This document shows positions 25,336-32,433 of a stretch of DNA of 64,000 nt, piece after piece (the stretch's first letter is position 1; each line of letters begins with the position of its first letter). The position numbers were made by a program, and so were the translations under genes. This DNA is from Sphingomonas ginsenosidimutans (GTDB lineage: Bacteria > Pseudomonadota > Alphaproteobacteria > Sphingomonadales > Sphingomonadaceae), in the NCBI RefSeq assembly GCF_002374835.1, contig NZ_NWVD01000001.1, forward strand, positions 434,001 through 498,000. Reading direction: 5' to 3'. Below the pieces are notes generated by a model. That model made no database searches. It saw only the letters and a list, made by a program, of their open reading frames with translations, and had not been told where the DNA came from.

Positions 25336-25985
25336 GCATCGTCGTTGGCGGGGCCTGCGGGCTTCTTGCCGGCCATCGTACCCGGCGTCGCTTCCGGCGC
25401 GTCGACGGGCAGCGCGGCGTCGAGCGGCGGGTGCGCGGCGAACCATTGCGTGCCCGTCTGTTCGACCGGTTCGACCGCGCCTGGATTGGCCGCGGCGACC
25501 GCGCGCAGGAAGCTGCTGGGCTTCTTCATCAATTTCGGGAAATCGACCGTTGTCAGCCCCGACCGGCGCGCCGCCTCGCGAACGAACGTGACGCAGTTGC
25601 GGCGGTTGAGGTTGTAGGTGGCGTCGCCGGTCTTTTCGTCCCATTCGCGGATCAGGTCGAGGATCGCGGCATATTGCGCATCGCTGAGCGTGCGGCTGAA
25701 CCGCGCGTGGCTGCCCTCCATATAACCGCGCTTGGGGCGTTCGACGCGGCCCTTCACATTGCCGAACAGCAGCGCAGGGGTGACCGATCTGGCGGTGAAG
25801 CCGTAACTGGCGTCGACCGGCACGCCGCCCGCGTCGGGCGTGCCGCGCAGCGTGAAGAAGGCGTGCGGGAAGTAATTGCCGAAATCCCGACTCCAGAAGG
25901 TGATCGTCACCGCCGCCTGCGCGGGCAGCGCCGACACCAGCAGCAGCAGCGCGGCGATCCCGCGTGCCAGCAGCCGCATGGTCAT
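25278..25985 (-). CDS. Hypothetical exported protein with an NC-type cysteine motif
   Basis: 235 residues with a clear signal peptide (LLARGIAALLLLVSALPAQA). The mature part holds SRDFGNYFPHAFFTLRG and, near residue 130, NLNRRNCVTFVREAARR. An Asn-Cys pair after a helix and an upstream His in HAFF resemble permuted NlpC/P60- or DUF4105-like peptidases, but I cannot confirm this. The Pro/Ala/Thr tail is disordered. The start overlaps the CDF gene stop (ATGA). The 3' end overlaps DUF4893 by 58 bases, an unusually large convergent overlap. Confidence 0.72.
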   Translation of the reverse strand: MTMRLLARGIAALLLLVSALPAQAAVTITFWSRDFGNYFPHAFFTLRGTPDAGGVPVDASYGFTARSVTPALLFGNVKGRVERPKRGYMEGSHARFSRTLSDAQYAAILDLIREWDEKTGDATYNLNRRNCVTFVREAARRSGLTTVDFPKLMKKPSSFLRAVAAANPGAVEPVEQTGTQWFAAHPPLDAALPVDAPEATPGTMAGKKPAGPANDDAQPPAGTSSITSSTDSNAG

Positions 25986-26944
25986 GCCGCCGGGCCCGGA
26001 ACCGCGACCACCGTGGCATCCTCGCGCCGTTCGGGGCGGATGTAGATCGACGACAGCCGCGGTTCCGCGGCGCGCAGCCGGTCCTCCAGATCCTCGATCA
26101 TCCGTTCCCCTTCGCCCATCGTCAGATTGTCGTCGAAGTCGGCGCTGATCGCAACGAAGATGCTGTCGGGCGCGGTGTGGATGGTGCGGACGTGGTTGAC
26201 GGCGACCACGCCGGGATGCGCCGCGACGACGCCGGCGACGCGCGCGATCACCTGCGGGTCGGCGCGCTCGCCGATCAGCAGCCCCTTCGATTCGCGTGCC
26301 AGGATGATCGCGACCAGCGCCAGGATCAGCCCGATCGCGATCGAGGCGGCGCCGTCGATGCGCGGATCGTTCCAGGCGTGGCTGGCCCACACGCCGACGC
26401 CGGCGATCAGCAGCCCGGCGAGCGCGGCCGAATCCTCGAACAGGACGATGAAGCCGGCCGGATCCTTCGATTCGCGAATCGCGCGCCACCACGGCATGTC
26501 GCCCTTCGCCGCCGCGAATTCGCGCGCGGCGAGCGTCCACGACGTCCCTTCCAGCGCGACCGCGACGCCGAGCACGATATAGTTGATAAGCGGATCGACC
26601 AGCGGTTCGGGCGCGCGGATATGCTTCCACCCTTCGTAGATCGACACCCCCGCACCGACCGCGAAGATCAGGATCGCGACGACGAACGCCCAGAAATACA
26701 GCTCGCGCCCATAGCCGAAGGGATGCGCCGCGTCGGGCGGGCGCTTGGCGCGCTTCTGTCCGTACAGCAGCAGAATCTGGTTGCCGCTGTCGACCAGCGA
26801 GTGGACCCCCTCCGTCAGCATCGACGACGAACCGGAGATGCCCGCCGCGACGAACTTGGCGACCGCGATGCCCAGATTGGCGGCAAGCGCGCCGTACAGG
26901 ACGATATCCTGCCGGATACGGGCGGCGAGCGTGGCCAGCGTCAT
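25982..26944 (-). CDS. Cation diffusion facilitator exporter, ZnT9-like
   Basis: 320 residues. Helix 2 keeps EGVHSLVDSGNQ, and the following HPFGYGRELYFWAF is a strong marker of the ZnT9 (SLC30A9)-like branch. In helix 5 the usual HxxxD metal site is replaced by FEDSAALAG, as in that branch, so canonical zinc transport cannot be assumed. A cytoplasmic C-terminal domain follows (VRTIHTAPDSIFVAISADFD). GAGGGAGA precedes the ATG. It is coupled by ATGA to the exported protein downstream. Confidence 0.9.
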   Translation of the reverse strand: MTLATLAARIRQDIVLYGALAANLGIAVAKFVAAGISGSSSMLTEGVHSLVDSGNQILLLYGQKRAKRPPDAAHPFGYGRELYFWAFVVAILIFAVGAGVSIYEGWKHIRAPEPLVDPLINYIVLGVAVALEGTSWTLAAREFAAAKGDMPWWRAIRESKDPAGFIVLFEDSAALAGLLIAGVGVWASHAWNDPRIDGAASIAIGLILALVAIILARESKGLLIGERADPQVIARVAGVVAAHPGVVAVNHVRTIHTAPDSIFVAISADFDDNLTMGEGERMIEDLEDRLRAAEPRLSSIYIRPERREDATVVAVPGPAA

Positions 26945-27086
26945 TCTCCCTCGGATGATCGCGGCGCGACGGCTGGCGCCACGGGCAAGACGCCGGACGC
27001 TCGCCGCCGTTCCGTCTTGCCGCGGCGGATGATGATTATGTGACAAACGGATGACAATGCCGTGACGGCCGGGCATGGCAGGCGCG

Positions 27087-27770
27087 ATGACACGCTTCGT
27101 TCCGATCGCGCTGGTGCTGGCCGGCCTGTTCGCCGCGCCGCCCGCCGCCGCGCAGGTGACGCATGATGCCGGAGCGTGGGCCAACCTCACCGTACAGGGC
27201 GCCAGCGCGCGGCCGGTGGCATGGTTCGTGGAGCTGCAGCCGCGGATTCAGGATGATCTGGGGCGGGTGGACCAGGTGATCGCGCGCGGCGCGCTGGGCC
27301 GGACGGTGGCGCGCGGGCTGACCTTGTACCAGGGCTATGCGCATGTCGCGATGCCCGTGCGCGGCGGGCGCGACCTGAACGAGGAGCGGTTGTTCCAGCA
27401 GGTGAGCTGGGTGATATCCGGCCTGCGGCGCGGCGAGCTGTCCTCGCGCTTCCGGCTGGAGCAACGCTGGCGTTCCGACGGGAACGATATGCAGCTTCGC
27501 GCCCGTGAGATGGTGCGGTTCGAATATCCGCTGGGGCGCGACGACGGCATCCGCGCGCTGACGTCGATGGAGGGGTTTGTGGTGCTCAACAGCGTCGACT
27601 GGCGCGGGCGTTCGGGGTTTGACCAGCTGCGCACGTTCGTCGGCGCGGAAATCCCGGTCGGCGGCACGTCCACGGTCGAGGCCGGCTATATGAACCAGAT
27701 CATCGACCAGCCCGGCGGCGCCGCGCGGGTCAACCACAATCTGTCGCTGGCGCTGTTCTGGCGGCTGTAG
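27087..27770 (+). CDS. DUF2490 outer-membrane beta-barrel-like protein
   Basis: 227 residues from ATG 27087. The signal peptide FVPIALVLAGLFAAPPAAAQ is followed by alternating amphipathic strands (WANLTVQGASARPVAWFVELQ), a pattern that fits a small outer-membrane barrel and the DUF2490 family. The terminal residues LSLALFWRL end in an aromatic/hydrophobic strand, as barrel proteins do. Function unknown. An in-frame ATG at 27075 would extend the n-region by four residues. Confidence 0.83.
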   Translation: MTRFVPIALVLAGLFAAPPAAAQVTHDAGAWANLTVQGASARPVAWFVELQPRIQDDLGRVDQVIARGALGRTVARGLTLYQGYAHVAMPVRGGRDLNEERLFQQVSWVISGLRRGELSSRFRLEQRWRSDGNDMQLRAREMVRFEYPLGRDDGIRALTSMEGFVVLNSVDWRGRSGFDQLRTFVGAEIPVGGTSTVEAGYMNQIIDQPGGAARVNHNLSLALFWRL

Positions 27771-27779
27771 CCGGGCGGC

Positions 27780-28745
27780 TCAGACGCCCGCGTCGGTCAG
27801 CCGCGCGAGCTGTTCGTCGCCAAGCGTCAGCGTCATCGCGCCCATCAGTTCCTCCAGCTGCGCGACCGAGGTGGCGCTGGCGATCGGCGCGGTGACGCCG
27901 GGCTGTGCGGTGAGCCACGCCAGCGCGACCTGTGCCAGCGTCGCGCCGCTTTCCTGCGCCACCGCATCCATCGCGGCGAGCACCGCGGCGCCCTTGCCCT
28001 CCAGCAGGTCGGCCAAGCGACCGCCGCGCACGCTCTTGCCCAGATCGTCGCGCGACCGGTACTTGCCGGTCAGGAAGCCGGAGGCGAGGCCGTAATAAGG
28101 AACGACCCCGATATTCTCGACCACGCAATAATCCTGCAACTCGCCCTCGAACTTGTGGCGGCTGACCAGATTATATTCGGGCTGTAGCACCTGATAATGG
28201 GGCAGCCCGGCGGCGCGCGCGGTCTCGACCGCGCTTTTCAGCCGCGCGGCGTGGAAATTGGACGCGCCCAGCACGCGCACCTTGCCCGCGGCGACCAGCG
28301 TGGCGAACGCCTCGGCGACCGCGTCCTGCGGCTGCGCGTCGTCGTCCTGATGCGCGAAATACAGGTCGATGCGATCGGTGCCGAGCCGGCGCAGCGAGGC
28401 GTCGCAGGCCGCGACGATGCGCGCGGGCGCCAGTTTCTCGCCGCCGTCACCCGGCAGCATCCCCACCTTGGTGGCGATCAGCACCTTGTCGCGCTTCCCG
28501 CCGGCCTTCAGCCATTCGCCGATCACCGTTTCGGATTCGCCGCCCGAATGGCCGGGAACCCACGCCGAATAGACGTCGGCGGTGTCGATCATCGTCCCGC
28601 CGCCATCGACGAAGGCGTCGAGGACCGCGAAGCTGGTCGCGCGATCGGCGGTCCAGCCGAACACATTGCCGCCCAGCACCAGCGGCGCGATGCGCAGGTC
28701 GGAGGCGCCCAGTCGACGATGCGGGATCGCGGCGGTATCGGTCAT
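27780..28745 (-). CDS. Aldo/keto reductase
   Basis: 321 residues of the AKR TIM-barrel family. Catalytic positions are visible: Asp and Tyr in MIDTADVYSAW, Lys in IATKVGM, His in LYFAHQDDD. The NADPH site is near VRVLGASNFHAARL. It belongs to the general-stress-protein-69 / YajO-like group by overall layout; the substrate is unknown. Last gene of a three-gene chain in which each start overlaps the previous stop by ATGA. Confidence 0.92.
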   Translation of the reverse strand: MTDTAAIPHRRLGASDLRIAPLVLGGNVFGWTADRATSFAVLDAFVDGGGTMIDTADVYSAWVPGHSGGESETVIGEWLKAGGKRDKVLIATKVGMLPGDGGEKLAPARIVAACDASLRRLGTDRIDLYFAHQDDDAQPQDAVAEAFATLVAAGKVRVLGASNFHAARLKSAVETARAAGLPHYQVLQPEYNLVSRHKFEGELQDYCVVENIGVVPYYGLASGFLTGKYRSRDDLGKSVRGGRLADLLEGKGAAVLAAMDAVAQESGATLAQVALAWLTAQPGVTAPIASATSVAQLEELMGAMTLTLGDEQLARLTDAGV

Positions 28746-28945
28746 GGCTGCTGCTGGTTTCCGTCGGTGGACACATCCTCCAGCGCGACACTGTTGGCAT
28801 CGAGCATGGCGGCGGCATCGTTGAGCTGGCGATCGTCGTCGGCGGTCAGGCCGGGAGTCGGATCGCCGCCGCCCGAACAGGCGGCGGCGAGCAAAGCGAG
28901 CGGCGCCGCGGCCAGCAACAGGACGGGGCGCCGCGATCGCATCAC
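28742..28945 (-). CDS. Small putative lipoprotein
   Basis: 67 residues: a basic start, hydrophobic core and lipobox LAAACSGG (Cys about residue 23), then a short acidic tail with ADDDRQLNDAAAMLDANSV. No family recognised. Overlapping start and stop codons (ATGA at both ends) couple it to the preceding lipoprotein and to the aldo/keto reductase. Confidence 0.72.
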   Translation of the reverse strand: MMRSRRPVLLLAAAPLALLAAACSGGGDPTPGLTADDDRQLNDAAAMLDANSVALEDVSTDGNQQQP

Positions 28946-29241
28946 TTCTTTTCGTCGCGCAGTTCGTTGCCGGCGCGGACCATCGCATTGCCCGTGGCGT
29001 CGGCGGCATCGTCGCCGGCGTTACGCATCTTCTCGCCCGCGCGGTCGAGCGAGTTTTCCGCCTTGTTCAGCGCGTCGTCGGTCGCGGCATCGACATTGTC
29101 GACCGCGTTGCGCGTCGTCGCGCTGGTGTCCGCGGCGATCGCGTTGGCGGCCTCCGCCGATTCATTCTGCGCCTTCTGGCTGCAGGCGGCCAGCGACAGC
29201 GCGGTGGCGGCGGCAAGGGCGATGGTGAACTCACGCTTCAT
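28942..29241 (-). CDS. Small Ala/Asp/Asn-rich lipoprotein
   Basis: 99 residues from ATG 29241. Lipoprotein signal ALSLAACSQKAQ, then a long helical low-complexity region built of near-repeats (NAVDNVDAATDDALNKAENS), reminiscent of LEA-like or entericidin-type stress proteins. No enzymatic motif. Possible EcfG-like sequences upstream have two mismatches, so regulation is unsettled. First gene of the three-gene coupled cluster; divergent from the methionine operon. Confidence 0.72.
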   Translation of the reverse strand: MKREFTIALAAATALSLAACSQKAQNESAEAANAIAADTSATTRNAVDNVDAATDDALNKAENSLDRAGEKMRNAGDDAADATGNAMVRAGNELRDEKK

Positions 29242-29334
29242 CAGGTGTCCCCTCAAAGGTCGTTACGCCGGCTTAACTGCCGGAGCGGGATGGCGAACGC
29301 CAGAGCGACGGCAAAAGGTCCGTGCCGTTCTCGT

Positions 29335-29363
29335 TTGACGTCATATAAAGATATCTTTATATC
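29335..29363 (+). promoter_or_regulatory. Promoter and palindromic operator of the methionine-cycle operon
   Basis: A perfect 20-bp palindrome (29343-29362, half-site ATATAAAGAT) lies between a TTGACG -35 (29335-29340) and a TATATC -10 (29358-29363) spaced by 17 bases. It therefore fills the promoter. Transcription would start about seven bases later, at or next to the ATG at 29371. The AT-rich half-site fits an ArsR-type homodimer such as SahR; the first gene of the operon encodes an ArsR protein, so autoregulation is likely. Confidence 0.85.
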
Positions 29364-29370
29364 TCGTCGC

Positions 29371-30321
29371 ATGAAACGCGCGCTCGATATCTTCCGTGCC
29401 GTCGCCGACGAGACGCGGCTGCGGATCGTCGCGCTGCTGGGCACGATGGAATTGTCGGTCGGCGAACTGGCACAGGTGCTGGGGCAAAGCCAGCCGCGCG
29501 TGTCGCGGCATGTGAAGATCCTGTGCGATGCCGGCATCGCCGAACGGCGCAAGGAAGGCAGCTGGGTGTTCGTCGCACTGGGCGACCCGCAGCTGGTGGC
29601 GCCGGTGATGGCCGCGCTGGAGGCGTTCGACGTCGCGCCGTCGGTGGAGGCGGACGTCGCCCGGCTGGCCGCGGTGCGCGAGGATCGCGCGGCGGCGGCG
29701 GCGGCATGGTTCGAGGCCAAGGCGGGTGAATGGGACGCGATCCGCTCGCTTCACATCGCCGAGGAACAGGTCGAGGCAGCGATGCGCGACATCCTGTCCG
29801 ACGAGCGGCTGGGCCGGCTGGTCGATATTGGCACCGGCACCGGGCGGATGATCGAGCTGTTCGCGCCCGAGGCCGCCCACGCGCTGGGGATCGACAAGAG
29901 CAGCGAGATGCTGCGGCTGGCGCGTGCCAAGCTGACGCAGCGCGGGCTGGGCAATGCCGAACTGCGCCAGGCGGACCTGTATGCGCTGCCGCTGGCGGAC
30001 GCCGCGGCGGACGTGGCGATCCTGCACCATGTCCTGCACTTCGCGCAGCAACCGGGCGCCGCGATCGTCGAGGCGGCGCGCGTGCTGGCGCCGGGCGGGC
30101 GGCTCCTGATCGCCGATTTCGCGCCGCACGACCGCGAGGAGCTGCGCGCGCGCGCGTCGCACAGTCGGCTGGGCTTCGCGGATACGCAGATGGCTGCCTG
30201 GTTCGCGGCGGCGGGGTTGCGTCTGGCGCGGACCGAGACGCTGGAGGGCGGGGAGCTGACGGTAAAACTGTGGCTGGGGCGCAAGGCGGCCGAGCCGGTG
30301 CGTGAGGTGAGGGCGGCATGA
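29371..30321 (+). CDS. ArsR-family regulator fused to a SAM-dependent methyltransferase domain
   Basis: 316 residues. An ArsR winged helix occupies residues 1-90 (FRAVADETRLRIVALLG, then QSQPRVSRHVKILCDAG as recognition helix). A class I methyltransferase domain begins near residue 140 (LVDIGTGTGRMIELFAPEA, later LPLADAAADVAILHHVLHF). Proteins of this layout sit ahead of methionine-cycle genes. The SahR group senses S-adenosylhomocysteine, so the methyltransferase fold may serve as a ligand sensor rather than an enzyme. No ribosome-binding site precedes the ATG, which fits a leaderless mRNA. The stop overlaps metF (ATGA). Confidence 0.92.
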   Translation: MKRALDIFRAVADETRLRIVALLGTMELSVGELAQVLGQSQPRVSRHVKILCDAGIAERRKEGSWVFVALGDPQLVAPVMAALEAFDVAPSVEADVARLAAVREDRAAAAAAWFEAKAGEWDAIRSLHIAEEQVEAAMRDILSDERLGRLVDIGTGTGRMIELFAPEAAHALGIDKSSEMLRLARAKLTQRGLGNAELRQADLYALPLADAAADVAILHHVLHFAQQPGAAIVEAARVLAPGGRLLIADFAPHDREELRARASHSRLGFADTQMAAWFAAAGLRLARTETLEGGELTVKLWLGRKAAEPVREVRAA

Positions 30322-31262
30322 CGATTTCGGTGAACCAGCTGGAAGAGGCGCGCCGCGCGCTCGACGCGCCCCTGTACGCCGACGTCGGCGGCGATGTCGA
30401 CGTCAGCTTCGAATTCTCCCCGCCCAAGACCGACAAGGCGGAGGAGAATCTGTGGCAGTCGATCGAGGCGCTGCGCCCGCTGTCCCCGCGCTTCCTGTCG
30501 GTCACCTATGGCGCGGGCGGCTCCACCCGCGACCGCACGCACGCGACGGTGGCGCGGATCGCGCGCGACACCGACGTGCCCGCCGCGGCGCACCTGACCT
30601 GCGTCGAGGCGACCCGTGCGGAGATCGACGCGGTCGCCGATGCCTATTGGCAGGCGGGCGTGCGCCATATCGTCGCGCTGCGCGGCGATCCGCCCGCAGG
30701 CGCGTCCGACTATGCCCCGCATCCCGGCGGCTATGAGAATGCCGCCGCGCTGGTCGCCGGGCTGCAGCGGCTGCATCCGTTCGAGATTTCGGTGGCGGGC
30801 TATCCTGAATGCCACCCCAGCTCGACCGATCGCGCCGCCGATCTCGACAATCTGAAGCGAAAGCTGGACGCGGGCGCGACGCGCGCGATCACGCAATTCT
30901 TCTTCGAACCCGAAACCTTCTTCCGCTATCGCGACGCGGCGGCGGCGGCGGGGATCGATGCGGAGATCGTGCCGGGGATCATGCCGATCGGCAGCTTCGC
31001 GGGGGTGATGCGCATGGCGGCGATGTGCAACACTGCCGTCCCCGGCTGGCTGGGGCGGTTGTTCGAGGGGCTGGACGATCACCCCGGCGCGCGCCAGCTG
31101 GTCGCGGCGACGGTGGCGGCCGAATTGTGCCGAAAGCTGTATGCCGGCGGGGTCCGCCAGCTGCACTTCTATACGATGAACAAGGCCGAGCTGAGCTACG
31201 CCATCTGCCACCTGCTGGGGGTGCGGGCGGCGCCGGTGCAGGCGACGGCCGCAGCGGCGTGA
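30318..31262 (+). CDS. metF: 5,10-Methylenetetrahydrofolate reductase
   Basis: 314 residues, typical MetF length. It reduces methylene-THF to methyl-THF with FAD and NAD(P)H, supplying the methyl donor for MetH. Landmarks: SFEFSPPKTDKAEENLW, SVTYGAGGSTRDRT, AHLTCVEATR, IVALRGDPP, and VAGYPECHP, with FAD and folate contacts. The C-terminal HFYTMNKAELSYAIC is family-typical. It is coupled to the regulator by a four-base overlap and is 12 bases from the first metH gene. Confidence 0.97.
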   Translation: MTISVNQLEEARRALDAPLYADVGGDVDVSFEFSPPKTDKAEENLWQSIEALRPLSPRFLSVTYGAGGSTRDRTHATVARIARDTDVPAAAHLTCVEATRAEIDAVADAYWQAGVRHIVALRGDPPAGASDYAPHPGGYENAAALVAGLQRLHPFEISVAGYPECHPSSTDRAADLDNLKRKLDAGATRAITQFFFEPETFFRYRDAAAAAGIDAEIVPGIMPIGSFAGVMRMAAMCNTAVPGWLGRLFEGLDDHPGARQLVAATVAAELCRKLYAGGVRQLHFYTMNKAELSYAICHLLGVRAAPVQATAAAA

Positions 31263-31274
31263 CGGAGTAGAGAG

Positions 31275-32336
31275 ATGACCATCCGCGACACGTTCAACGC
31301 CGAGGCGGCGAAGCGCATCCTCATCACCGATGGCGCCTTCGGCACCGAGATCCAGAACTGGAAGCTGTCGGAGGCCGATTATGCCGGCACGCTGACGCTG
31401 GGCCACGACCAGAAGGGCAACAACGATATCCTGGCGCTGACCAAGCCGGAGGTGCCCGAGGCGATCCACCGCGCCTATTTCGAGGCGGGAGCGGATATCG
31501 CGGAAACCAACACCTTCTCCGCCAACCGCATCAGCCAGGCCGATTACGGCGCCGAAGGGCTGGTGCGCGAGATCAACGTGGAGAGCGCGAAGCTCGCGCG
31601 TCGCATCGCCGACGAATATCAGGCGAAGGACGCCGAAAAAGGGATCTTGCGTCCCCGCTTCGTCGCGGGCGCGATCGGCCCGACCAACAAGACGCTGTCG
31701 CTGTCGCCAGACGTCAACGATCCCGGCTATCGCGAGATCGACTTCGATTACCTGAAAGACGTGTACCGCGAGCAGATCGACGCGCTGGTCGAGGGCGGCG
31801 CGGACTTCGTGCTGATCGAGACGGTGTTCGACACGCTCAATGCCAAGGCAGGGATCATGGCCGCGATCGAGGCGGGCGAGGCGCTGGGCCGCGACCTGCC
31901 GATCATGCTGTCGATGACGCTTACCGACCTGTCCGGCCGCAACCTGTCGGGGCATACGGTGGAGGCGTTCTGGCACGCGGTGCGCCATGCGAAGCCGCTG
32001 ACGATCGGGCTGAACTGTTCGTTCGGGGCCGAGCAGCTGCGCCCGCACGTCAAGACGCTGTCGGAACTCTGCGACACGCTCATCATGGTCTATCCCAACG
32101 CCGGGCTGCCCAACGAACTGGGCGCCTATGACGAGGCGCCCGCGACGACCGCCGGGCTGGTCGGCGAATGGGCGTTCGCGGGGCAGGTCAACGTGCTGGG
32201 CGGGTGCTGCGGATCGACGCCCGCGCATATCAAAGCGATCGCGGACCATGTGCGCGGGATGACGCCGCGCAAGGTGGCGGTGCCCCCGGTGCGCACGCGG
32301 CTGGCCGGGCTGGAGCCGTTCACGATGGCGGCGTAA
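31275..32336 (+). CDS. metH: Methionine synthase, homocysteine-binding module as a separate protein
   Basis: 353 residues that correspond to the N-terminal homocysteine S-methyltransferase module of MetH. The zinc cysteines are present: [14 protein letters not shown] and [12 protein letters not shown]. The start [20 protein letters not shown] is standard. In most bacteria this module is fused to the folate, cobalamin and reactivation modules; here it ends at the linker and the rest is encoded 97 bases downstream. The two proteins must associate to work. The break is clean (normal stop, normal restart), not a frameshift. Confidence 0.95.
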   Translation: MTIRDTFNAEAAKRILITDGAFGTEIQNWKLSEADYAGTLTLGHDQKGNNDILALTKPEVPEAIHRAYFEAGADIAETNTFSANRISQADYGAEGLVREINVESAKLARRIADEYQAKDAEKGILRPRFVAGAIGPTNKTLSLSPDVNDPGYREIDFDYLKDVYREQIDALVEGGADFVLIETVFDTLNAKAGIMAAIEAGEALGRDLPIMLSMTLTDLSGRNLSGHTVEAFWHAVRHAKPLTIGLNCSFGAEQLRPHVKTLSELCDTLIMVYPNAGLPNELGAYDEAPATTAGLVGEWAFAGQVNVLGGCCGSTPAHIKAIADHVRGMTPRKVAVPPVRTRLAGLEPFTMAA

Positions 32337-32338
32337 GC

Positions 32339-32420
32339 CGTCGCCCCTGCGTAGGCAGGGGCCTCCCAGTTACTATAGCGCACCCGTGCGGCACGAGATC
32401 CCGGCCTTCGCCGGGATGAC
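32339..32420. repeat. REPIN-like palindrome pair between the two metH genes
   Basis: One palindrome at 32343-32362 (GCCCCTGCGTAGGCAGGGGC) and a second at 32397-32417 (ATCCCGGCCTTCGCCGGGAT core) occupy the gap. The first is of the CCTGC type, also seen at 44247; the second is identical in type to those at 2538 and 46373. Confidence 0.85.
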
Positions 32421-32433
32421 GAGGTTTCCCCGA

